From Chloroflexota bacterium (lineage in GTDB: Bacteria > Chloroflexota > Dehalococcoidia > DSTF01 > JACRBR01), in the NCBI GenBank assembly GCA_025355835.1, contig JANXYW010000349.1, forward strand, positions 1 through 11,951: 11,951 bases of DNA, read 5' to 3'. The translations under genes were made by a program, and so were the position numbers. Each line of letters starts with the position of its first letter. Position 1 is the stretch's first letter. This document shows, in pieces, positions 6,175-11,951 of this stretch. The notes under the pieces were generated by a model. The model saw only the letters and a program-made list of their open reading frames with translations. It was not told where the DNA came from and did not search any database.

Positions 6175-6194
6175 GGGCACGGCGCGCCATGCCC
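6175..6194. repeat. Near-perfect palindrome (GGGCACGGCGCGCCATGCCC)
   Basis: A 20-base palindrome with one mismatched pair, followed by CCTACGA. It resembles the 'GGGCACGGC...GTGCCC CTACG' dispersed repeat and is probably related to the hairpin at 205-226. It lies in the gap between two convergent genes. Confidence 0.45.
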
Positions 6195-6210
6195 CTACGA
6201 TGCGCGTCGG

Positions 6211-6233
6211 TGTGCGCCCGACGCGGGCGCACA
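6211..6233. terminator. Strong hairpin between convergent PAP2 and pgm genes
   Basis: TGTGCGCCCG (6211-6220) and CGGGCGCACA (6224-6233) pair perfectly over 10 bp around a three-base ACG loop. It sits in the 161-base space between two genes that converge, a place where a bidirectional terminator would be expected. No T tract follows on either strand, so an intrinsic terminator is only possible; a dispersed repeat is the alternative. Confidence 0.45.
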
Positions 6234-6277
6234 GCCGTGCGCCGCTACGCGGATCGCTTGCTCGATCGCTCGGTGCG

Positions 6278-7723
6278 TCAAATGCCGATGATTTCGCGGC
6301 CGGCGTCTAGCACCTTTTGTACTAGCGACTGGTCGCCTACTACTTCGGCGTAGATGCGGACTAGCGGCTCCGTGCCGCTGAAGCGGAAGAGGAGCCAGCC
6401 TTTGTCGCCTAGCGAGAAGCGAAAGCCGTCGGTGGTGTCGCGGTTCGTCACCTTGATGCCGGCTACGGCGTCGGGGCGGGCGTCCTCGGCGCGCTTCCAG
6501 ATCTTGGCGCGGTCTTCTTCCTTCAGTGCGATGTCGAGGCGGTCGTAGTAGTGGGGGCCGACCTTGGCGTATAGCTCGGCGAGCAGCTCGCTGGGCTTCT
6601 TGCCGGTGCGGGCGATGAAGTCGAGCATGTAGAGGCCGGCGAGGGTGCCGTCGCGTTCGGGGACGTGCCCGCGGAAGCCGTAGCCGCCGCTCTCCTCGCC
6701 GCCGATCAGCGCGTTGGTCTCCATCATCTTCGGGCCGAGGAATTTGAATCCGACCTGCGTCTCGTGCACGGGCACGTTGTAGATTTCACCGAGGCGCTGC
6801 ACCATCGCCGTCGTCGTAATCGACTTGATGATGGCGCCGCGTTCGCCGCGGACCTCGAGCAGGTAGTAGGTGAGCAGCGCGAAAACCTGGAGTTGGTTGA
6901 TGAAGTTGCCGTTCTCGTCGGCGATGCCTACGCGGTCGGCGTCGCCGTCGGTCGCGATGCCGACATCGAAGCCTCCCTTTGCCATCAGCGCTTCCATGTC
7001 GCCGAGATTGCGCGCGATGGGTTCGGGCGCGTGCATGCCCGGGAAGACCGGGTTGCGGAAGCCGTGGAGCTCGGTCACGTTCGTTTTGCCGCCGTCGAGC
7101 AGCGCGCCGAAGTAGCCGGCGCCGGTGCCGTACATCGCGTCGTAAGCGACGTTGAGGCCTGCCGACTTCAGAGAATCGAGATCGATGAGGCGCGCGAGCT
7201 GCGCGAGGTACGGCGGGCGCGGATCGAACATCTCGACCATGCCGGCCGCTTTCGCCGCGCCGATCTCCATGCGTGGGATATCGCGCCCGACGAGATCGGG
7301 TAGCGTCTCTTCGAGCTGCGCGACGATCTCGGGCGATGCGCTGCCGCCGTAGTCGGGTTTGTACTTGAAGCCGTTCCATCGCCACGGGTTGTGGCTTGCG
7401 GTAATGACGACGCCGCCTCCCGCTTTGCGATCGATGATGGAATAACTGACGACGGGCGTGGGGCAGAGGACGCTGGTGAGCGCGACCTTGATGCCCTGCG
7501 CGGCGACGACTTCCGCGACGGCGTCGGCGAAGTCTTCGGACGCAAAGCGCGCATCGTAGCCGACGATGAGGCCACGGTCGGCGAGGCCGTGCTTCTTCAG
7601 GTACATGGCCACGCTGGCAGCGCAGGCGCGCACGTTATCGAACGTGTAGTCCTCGCCGATGATGGCGCGCCAGCCGTCGGTGCCGAACTTGATGAACGTC
7701 GGCGGGCGCGTGTCGTAGGTCAT
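6278..7723 (-). CDS. Phosphoglucomutase / phosphomannomutase (alpha-D-phosphohexomutase)
   Basis: A 481-residue cytoplasmic phosphohexomutase that interconverts sugar 1- and 6-phosphates, feeding nucleotide-sugar and polysaccharide synthesis. All four signature loops are intact: the phosphoserine loop TASHNP (108-113, Ser110), the magnesium loop DGDADR (259-264), the sugar-specificity loop GEESGG (342-347), and the phosphate-binding RFSGTEP (447-453). The N-terminal FGTDGWRA (13-20) is also typical. GEESGG points to glucose and/or mannose phosphates rather than the GEQSGH of GlmM; the exact substrate cannot be fixed, so no symbol is given. The frame is open upstream to 7825, but the homology starts at ATG 7723, with GGAGG 11 bases before it. 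An extended -10 (TGATAACAT, 7776-7768) may drive it. It lies 292 bases downstream of batBC on the same strand. Confidence 0.92.
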   Translation of the reverse strand: MTYDTRPPTFIKFGTDGWRAIIGEDYTFDNVRACAASVAMYLKKHGLADRGLIVGYDARFASEDFADAVAEVVAAQGIKVALTSVLCPTPVVSYSIIDRKAGGGVVITASHNPWRWNGFKYKPDYGGSASPEIVAQLEETLPDLVGRDIPRMEIGAAKAAGMVEMFDPRPPYLAQLARLIDLDSLKSAGLNVAYDAMYGTGAGYFGALLDGGKTNVTELHGFRNPVFPGMHAPEPIARNLGDMEALMAKGGFDVGIATDGDADRVGIADENGNFINQLQVFALLTYYLLEVRGERGAIIKSITTTAMVQRLGEIYNVPVHETQVGFKFLGPKMMETNALIGGEESGGYGFRGHVPERDGTLAGLYMLDFIARTGKKPSELLAELYAKVGPHYYDRLDIALKEEDRAKIWKRAEDARPDAVAGIKVTNRDTTDGFRFSLGDKGWLLFRFSGTEPLVRIYAEVVGDQSLVQKVLDAGREIIGI

Positions 7724-7767
7724 GGGGATGGGTGCCTCCGTGCGTGGGTTTCGCGTTGGTCTTCGGA

Positions 7768-7776
7768 ATGTTATCA
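7768..7776 (-). promoter_or_regulatory. Possible extended -10 promoter of the phosphohexomutase gene
   Basis: On the - strand the sequence is TGATAACAT, which is TG-N-TAnnnT. Transcription would begin near 7761 and leave about 38 bases before the ATG, long enough to hold the GGAGG seen there. No good -35 was found, as expected for extended -10 promoters. Confidence 0.35.
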
Positions 7777-7799
7777 GGGCGTTGGGAGAACGACGATCA

Positions 7800-7986
7800 G
7801 AGTTTCGTGGCTTTGTCGTCCGCACGAACGCGGGCTGAATGCCTCGTTGTGAGTCATTCGTTTCAGGCCCGAATCTCCTTCGTCGCAGAAACGCGGGCTG
7901 AATGACCGCGCTCCGGGTTCGAGATGAACGGACGCCCGCCCGTCATCTGGTATCGGAAGGTTGCCGCGAAATGAGGATGAGGGCAA
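7800..7986. repeat. Gap with a duplicated 15-base sequence
   Basis: AACGCGGGCTGAATG occurs at 7827-7841 and again at 7890-7904, 63 bases apart. Between them is ATTCGTTTCAGGCCCGAAT (7857-7875), which looks like a partial inverted relative (TTCGGGCCTGAAACGAAT on the other strand). The region lies between batBC and pgm and has no convincing gene. Confidence 0.45.
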
Positions 7987-8015
7987 TCGGGGAATGAGCG
8001 GCGTTCGTCAGCGGA

Positions 8016-9767
8016 TCAATAATCGGGGAGCTGGTTGGGGTTGGCGCCTTTGTTGAGGTCTTCGATGGCGCGACGATTCTCTTGGTCGAGGAGGTCGAGG
8101 GCGCGGGCGGCTTCGTCGGGCGTGAAGCTCTTGTCTTTGCCGGCGAGCGCCTCGGCTAGCGCGCGCTCGAGTTGCTCGCGGGTTAGCGTCTCGTTGCCGG
8201 GGCCGGGCGTGCCCTGGTTGGCGTCCGCGCCGGGCGTCCCTCCGGGCGTGGCTGCGCCGCTGTCTGGTGTGCCACCTGCCGGGGGCGTGCCGCTGAGCGC
8301 CGTCGCGGGCGCCTCCGGGTTTGACGTGGCGGTTGCGGTTGGCGCGGGCGAGGGCGTGAGGCGCGCCGTCACGATCTCGAGATTGTGCTTGGCGTCGATG
8401 TCCGCGGGATCGGCGAGCAATGCGCGTTTGTACGCCTCCAATGCATCGTTGAGCGTGCCGCCGCCGGCGAAGTGATTGCCGAGCGCGTATTCGATGCGCG
8501 AGACGAGATCGTGGCGCGCGGGCAACGCGCGGCGCGTTTCCTCGACCGCCTTATCGAACTGGCCAGCGCGGTCGAGGGCGTTGCCGGCGTTGTAGTGGAG
8601 TTCGGCGAGCGACGGCGCCTTCGCCTGCGCCGTGCGGTAGTTGGCGAGCGCCGCGTCGAAGTTGCCGCTGGCGTACTGATTGTTGCCACGGCGGTTGATG
8701 TCGGCGACGGTCGCCGCGCAGATCGCGCCGACGAGCAGACCAGCGCCCGCGAGCGGCCAAAGCTTTGTCGCAGAACGCAGCGTGATGCGCGGATCGCGGA
8801 GCATCGGCACGATCATTTCGCCGGCCAGGAGGAGCAGTGCGAGCGCGGCGAGGATCTGGAAGCGCTCGATCGGTTGCGACGATTGCTTCGTGCCGAACGC
8901 GGTTTGCGTGAGCGCCTTGAGTTCTGCGGCGAGGCCGGTGAGCGACGATCCGTCGCCGGACGGCGCGATGTAGCGGCCTCCGCCTGTGTCGGCAATGGTG
9001 CGGAGCGCCGCATCGTCGAGGCGCGTGACGACGGCGGCGCCCGATGCATCGCGGCGGGGGCGGAGCACGCCCGTCACGCTGTCCGCGTCCTGTATGGGCG
9101 CTCCCGCGGCCATTCCGACGCCGGCGGTGTAGACGCGAATGTTGGCTTTGCGCGCGTCCTGCACGGCGGCGCTGACGCCCGTGCCGCGATCCTCGCCATC
9201 GGAAACGATGAGCATCGCTTTCGTGTCGGCGCTATCGCCATCGAGCAACTTCTGCGCGCCTCGGATGGCCGCGCCCAGATCGGAGCCGGGCGGCACGAGG
9301 CCGCGTTCTTGATCTACGCCCAGCACGATGCCGTGGAGCGCTTGCAGATCGGCGGTCAGCGGCGATCTCACGAACGGCTGGCGCGCGAAGATGACGAGGC
9401 CGACACGGTTGCCGGGCATGCGGTCGAGCAGCGCGCCGATCTCGGTCTGAGCCTGCGCGAGGCGTGACGGCTTGGCATCGTCGGCGAGCATGCTGTTCGA
9501 TACGTCGAGGACGACCACGAGGTCGACGCCGCGTTGTTGGACTTCGACATCGCGCTCGCCGATCTGGGGGCGTGACGCCGCGACGGCGATGACGGCGATC
9601 GCAACGATGAGCGCCGCCGGCGCGATGTACGCGATGCGGCTCGATGCGCGGAGGCCGCCGAACCGTGATCGCGCACCCGCGCGCCAGAACGCCCACGATG
9701 CGACGAGCAGCGTCGCGACGAGCGCGAGCAGCAGGAGCAGCAGGTAGGCGGGCGCGCCGAGGCTCAT
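8016..9767 (-). CDS. BatB-BatC fusion: membrane VWA domain plus TPR protein
   Basis: A 583-residue protein joining what are two proteins, BatB and BatC, in Bacteroides-type Bat operons. Hydrophobic segments lie at about 5-27, 46-64, 303-321 and 337-354. The VWA domain, about 81-285, keeps the metal-site motif D88-V-S90-N-S92 and SDGED at 189-193. After the last membrane segment come TPR-like repeats, about 356-465 (NNQYASGNFDAALANYRTAQ; YNAGNALDRAGQFDKAVEE; DALEAYKRALLADP). A Pro/Thr/Gly-rich linker spans about 471-525 and a charged helical tail ends the protein. The start overlaps the batA stop as ATGA, with GGAGGG four bases upstream, so the two genes are translationally coupled. VWA proteins of this kind usually work with a MoxR ATPase in envelope protein assembly or stress tolerance; no moxR is nearby. 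Confidence 0.87.
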   Translation of the reverse strand: MSLGAPAYLLLLLLALVATLLVASWAFWRAGARSRFGGLRASSRIAYIAPAALIVAIAVIAVAASRPQIGERDVEVQQRGVDLVVVLDVSNSMLADDAKPSRLAQAQTEIGALLDRMPGNRVGLVIFARQPFVRSPLTADLQALHGIVLGVDQERGLVPPGSDLGAAIRGAQKLLDGDSADTKAMLIVSDGEDRGTGVSAAVQDARKANIRVYTAGVGMAAGAPIQDADSVTGVLRPRRDASGAAVVTRLDDAALRTIADTGGGRYIAPSGDGSSLTGLAAELKALTQTAFGTKQSSQPIERFQILAALALLLLAGEMIVPMLRDPRITLRSATKLWPLAGAGLLVGAICAATVADINRRGNNQYASGNFDAALANYRTAQAKAPSLAELHYNAGNALDRAGQFDKAVEETRRALPARHDLVSRIEYALGNHFAGGGTLNDALEAYKRALLADPADIDAKHNLEIVTARLTPSPAPTATATSNPEAPATALSGTPPAGGTPDSGAATPGGTPGADANQGTPGPGNETLTREQLERALAEALAGKDKSFTPDEAARALDLLDQENRRAIEDLNKGANPNQLPDY

Positions 9768-10723
9768 GCGGCCCTCCGCAGCAGTCCGTACCGCAGCGCG
9801 ATTTCGAATGCGACGAGCGCGGCTGCGGCGGCGAGCAGGTACGGCGCGAGTTCGTCGTAGCGTGTGAAGCGCTGGTCTTCGAAGCGGGACTTCTCGAGGC
9901 GATCGATGTTGGCGTAGATATCTTGCAGCGCCTGCGGATCCTCGGCGCGGTTGTACGCGCCGCCGGTGACGCTGGCGATCTCCTTCAGCGACGCCTCATC
10001 GACGTTGAGGCGCGAGAAGCCGGGGTTCGTGCCGAGGCTGACGACGCCGACGGTGTAGACGCGCACACCGAGCGTCTGCGCGATGCGCGCGGCGGCGAGC
10101 GGCTCGATGGTCGTTCCGTTGTTCTCGCCGTCGGTGAGCAGGATGAGGATGCGGCTGGCGGCGTTCGACGATCGCAGCACGTTGACGGACTGACCGATGG
10201 CGGTGCCGATGGCGGTGCCGTCTTCGAGATGGATGCGGCCGGCGTCCTGCACCGCCTGCGCGATCGCGCGGTAGTCGGTGGTGAGTGGGCTGAGCGTGAG
10301 GCTGGCGCCCTGGAACACGACGAGGCCGACGCGATCGTTCGTGCGTGCGGTGACGAACTGCGAAAGCACGTCCTGGGCCGCCTGCATGCGCGTTTTGCCG
10401 CGCGCGAACGGCTGCGTCATGCTCGACGAGATATCGAAGCCGAGGACGATGTCGATGCCTTCGCCCTGTGTGCGCGATGCAGCTTCGCCGCGCTGTGGAC
10501 GCGCGAGCGCGAAGATGAGCAGCGTTGCGGCGAGCAGTCGCACGATGGGCAGCAGCGGCTCTGTATGGACGCGCCATGTTCGGCGTGCGCCTGCGGCCGC
10601 GCCGAGCGCGCCGACGCGCACGGGTGCGGCATCGCGTCGCGCGCGCCAGAGGTATGCGGCCAGCACGGGCGCGGCGAGGAGCAAAAGCAGCGCGTATGGC
10701 GAGGCGAAGCGGAAGCCGTCCAT
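9764..10723 (-). CDS. BatA-like VWA-domain membrane protein
   Basis: A 319-residue aerotolerance-type (BatA) protein. Membrane segments lie at about 10-26, 56-73 and 293-311, with the VWA domain between the last two. The metal-site motif is complete: D97-I-S99-S-S101 after GIDIVLGF, a Thr/Asp-rich loop near 149-172, and TDGEN at 197-201. The N-terminus (FASPYALLLLLAAPVLAAYL) is the family's usual short helix. The role is inferred from the family: a metal-dependent scaffold in the cytoplasmic membrane whose partners are the fused BatBC and normally a MoxR ATPase. It overlaps batBC by four bases. It has no Shine-Dalgarno; TAGCCT six bases before the ATG suggests it is the leaderless first gene of the operon. 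Confidence 0.88.
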   Translation of the reverse strand: MDGFRFASPYALLLLLAAPVLAAYLWRARRDAAPVRVGALGAAAGARRTWRVHTEPLLPIVRLLAATLLIFALARPQRGEAASRTQGEGIDIVLGFDISSSMTQPFARGKTRMQAAQDVLSQFVTARTNDRVGLVVFQGASLTLSPLTTDYRAIAQAVQDAGRIHLEDGTAIGTAIGQSVNVLRSSNAASRILILLTDGENNGTTIEPLAAARIAQTLGVRVYTVGVVSLGTNPGFSRLNVDEASLKEIASVTGGAYNRAEDPQALQDIYANIDRLEKSRFEDQRFTRYDELAPYLLAAAAALVAFEIALRYGLLRRAA

Positions 10724-10729
10724 GGGGTA

Positions 10730-10735
10730 AGGCTA
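10730..10735 (-). promoter_or_regulatory. Probable -10 element (TAGCCT) of the batA-batBC operon
   Basis: Read on the - strand, TAGCCT is followed by TACCCC (six bases) and the batA ATG at 10723. It keeps the TAnnnT pattern and the same distance as the elements at 126, 272 and 11149. The region upstream (10736-10760) shows no clear -35. Confidence 0.42.
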
Positions 10736-10755
10736 GCAGTTGGTGGGGGGACGGT

Positions 10756-10785
10756 TGCCACGAAGGACACGAAGGGGCACGAATG
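10756..10785. repeat. Dispersed 'CCACGAAGGACACGAAGG' repeat
   Basis: The core GCCACGAAGGACACGAAGG is followed by GGCACGAATG, an internally repetitive CACGAAGG unit. This is a familiar intergenic repeat type in environmental bacterial genomes. It lies directly upstream of the batA promoter region. Confidence 0.45.
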
Positions 10786-10815
10786 TTGTGTGTGGGGTTG
10801 CGGTGGCGTTTGAGG

Positions 10816-11110
10816 GACCTCACCCCGACCCTCATCGCCCGGCGGCGAGGGAGGACGGCTGTGGACGCGATGCGGGGGTGGCCGATTTGTACGTGGGGGG
10901 TCGACTTGCGTGCGGCAGTGTTACGGGCGGGGCGCCCGCGCTCCATTTCGTTTGTGCGCCCTGCGCGCGCGGGGCGAGACCTCACCCCGGCCCTTTCCGC
11001 CCGGCGGAGAGGGAGGACGTTGGCGACGCGATGCGGGGTGGCCGATTTGTACGTGAGGGTTCGAGTTGTGTGTGAGGGTGTTGCGGGCGGGGCGCCCGCG
11101 CTCCATTTCG
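10816..11110. repeat. Tandem pair of about 134-bp repeats
   Basis: Unit 1 is 10816-10950 and unit 2 is 10978-11110; the copies begin 162 bases apart with a 27-base spacer. Each unit has, in order, the CCTCACCCC hairpin repeat (perfect stem at 10993-11015 in unit 2), GGTGGCCGATTTGTACGTG, a more variable GT-rich stretch, and GGGCGGGGCGCCCGCGCTCC followed by ATTTCG. The ends are nearly identical between copies and the centres differ. The pair fills the gap between the divergent batA and kinase genes. Open frames here are repeat translations. Confidence 0.72.
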
Positions 11111-11148
11111 CGTGGGTGTGATGTCGATTGGCGCTCTTGGGGCCGCGC

Positions 11149-11154
11149 TACACT
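11149..11154 (+). promoter_or_regulatory. Probable -10 element (TACACT) of a leaderless kinase promoter
   Basis: TACACT is followed by CCGGGC and the ATG at 11161. It is identical in sequence and spacing to the element at 272-277. TTGGCG at 11128-11133 is a weak -35 candidate at a short 15-base spacing. It starts 39 bases after the second tandem repeat unit. Confidence 0.52.
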
Positions 11155-11160
11155 CCGGGC

Positions 11161-11951
11161 ATGAGCGATGGGGCGGCTACGGATGTATTGCAGGCGATGA
11201 GCGCGGCGGTGCTTGCGATCTCGGCGGAGCTTTCTTGGGAGCGGGCTTCGAAGCGAATGGTGGATACAGCTCGCAGCCTCGTTGGCGCAACGTATGCGGC
11301 TCTGGGGATTCCGGACGGGCGCGGCGGGTTTGATGAGTTCATCACTTCGGGCATGACGTCGGCGCAGTACGCGGCGATAGGGCCGTTGCCGCGCACGCAC
11401 GGGTTGTTGGGCGCGATGCTTGAGGATCACGCGCCGTTTCACACGCCGGATATTCAGGGCGATCCGCGCTACATCGGCTGGCCGCTGGCGCATCCGGACA
11501 TGCGCTCGTTCATGGGCGTGCCGATCGTGTCGAAGGGCGCGATCATCGGCAGCTTCTACCTTACGGACAAGATCGGCGCGGCGGACTTCACGCTCGATGA
11601 CCAGCGGCTGATCGAGATGCTGGCGTCGCACGCGGCGATCGCGATCGAGAATGCGCGGCTGTACGAGCGGAGCCGCGAACTGAGCGTGGTAGAGGAGCGG
11701 AATCGGTTGGCGCGCGAGCTGCACGATTCTGTGACGCAGACGCTGTTCAGCGTCGTGCTTTCGGCCGAGTCGGCGGCGGTGCTGATCGATCGCGACATCG
11801 GCCGCGCGCGGGCGGAGTTGCAGCGGCTGCAGGAGTTGGCGCGCGGGGCGCATCAGGAGCTGCGCGATCTGATCTTCGAGCTGCGCTCGGCGGAGCTCGA
11901 GGCGGACGGGCTGGTGGCGACGCTGCGCAAGCACATCGACGTGCTACGGCG
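11161..11951 (+). CDS. GAF-domain sensor histidine kinase, NarL-partner type; 3' end beyond the window
   Basis: The first 263 residues of a two-component sensor kinase; the ATPase domain lies past the window edge. A GAF domain covers about 28-167 (SLVGATYAALGI, then MGVPIVSKGAIIGSFYLTDK, then LASHAAIAIENARLYE). It is followed by the HisKA_3 dimerisation domain with the phospho-acceptor box ERNRLARELHDS (179-190), His188. There is no membrane segment or signal peptide, so it is a cytoplasmic sensor. The GAF most resembles the DevS/DosT type, including GWPLAHPDMRSFMGVP (106-121) with His111 where, from memory, those proteins keep their heme-ligand region. Its partner should be a LuxR/NarL-type response regulator, probably encoded just downstream. 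The start lacks a Shine-Dalgarno and has TACACT six bases upstream. Confidence 0.9.
   Translation, partial: MSDGAATDVLQAMSAAVLAISAELSWERASKRMVDTARSLVGATYAALGIPDGRGGFDEFITSGMTSAQYAAIGPLPRTHGLLGAMLEDHAPFHTPDIQGDPRYIGWPLAHPDMRSFMGVPIVSKGAIIGSFYLTDKIGAADFTLDDQRLIEMLASHAAIAIENARLYERSRELSVVEERNRLARELHDSVTQTLFSVVLSAESAAVLIDRDIGRARAELQRLQELARGAHQELRDLIFELRSAELEADGLVATLRKHIDVLR

Noticed and set aside
8385..10813. Long + strand frames opposite batBC and batA
   Set aside because: Shadows of two well-supported VWA genes; their translations are low-complexity Arg/Ala/Glu without domains.
10816..11110. CRISPR array
   Set aside because: Only two long, diverged units with a 27-base spacer and no cas genes; it does not fit the many short identical repeats of an array.
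10921..11934. Long antisense frame opposite the kinase and tandem repeat
   Set aside because: It is Arg/His-rich, has no recognisable domain, and part of it (MERGRPARNT, twice in related frames) is simply the tandem repeat translated.

Overview
This is an 11.95 kb piece of a high-GC bacterial chromosome. The gene set is ordinary: isoprenoid, cell-envelope, sugar-phosphate and sensory genes with many repeat-filled gaps. The phylum is an inference. The TP-rich LysM lipoprotein, a VWA-TPR gene with a 'TPTATAT'-like linker, a DevS-like GAF histidine kinase and apparent leaderless gene starts together fit Chloroflexota (Dehalococcoidia-like lineages) best, but no rRNA or other marker is present to prove it.

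Left part (1-2.6 kb, + strand C-rich): the N-terminus of ispD leaves the window on the - strand. Divergent from it is a small + strand gene (284-604) resembling the winged-helix module found next to AAA/NB-ARC ATPases. Next come a repeat region with a convincing terminator, an alpha/beta hydrolase on the - strand (916-1719), and a 128-residue Cys/His protein of unknown function on the + strand (2108-2494).

Middle (2.5-4.4 kb): a broken IS5-type transposase (about 2696-3070) lies where the + strand changes abruptly from C-rich to G-rich. A two-LysM secreted protein or lipoprotein (3375-4070) follows, flanked on both sides by the same two hairpin repeats.

Right part (4.4-12 kb, + strand G-rich): larB (-, nickel-pincer cofactor) and a PAP2-family membrane phosphatase (+) are divergent across 73 bp. 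The phosphatase converges on a phosphoglucomutase/phosphomannomutase gene (-). Upstream of that is a translationally coupled BatA-BatBC pair of VWA membrane proteins (-). A tandem 135/133-bp repeat precedes a GAF-HisKA_3 sensor kinase (+) that runs off the right edge.

Two whole-window patterns stand out. First, five gene starts (119, 284, 5280, 10723, 11161) lack a usable Shine-Dalgarno sequence and instead have a -10-like hexamer exactly six bases before the start codon, which indicates leaderless transcription. Genes with a good Shine-Dalgarno (the hydrolase, 2108, the transposase, lysM, batBC) lack it. Second, the intergenic spaces are packed with several families of dispersed hairpin repeats, one copy of which forms an intrinsic terminator. 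I see no rRNA, tRNA, CRISPR array, prophage or defence system, and no clearly new multigene system.
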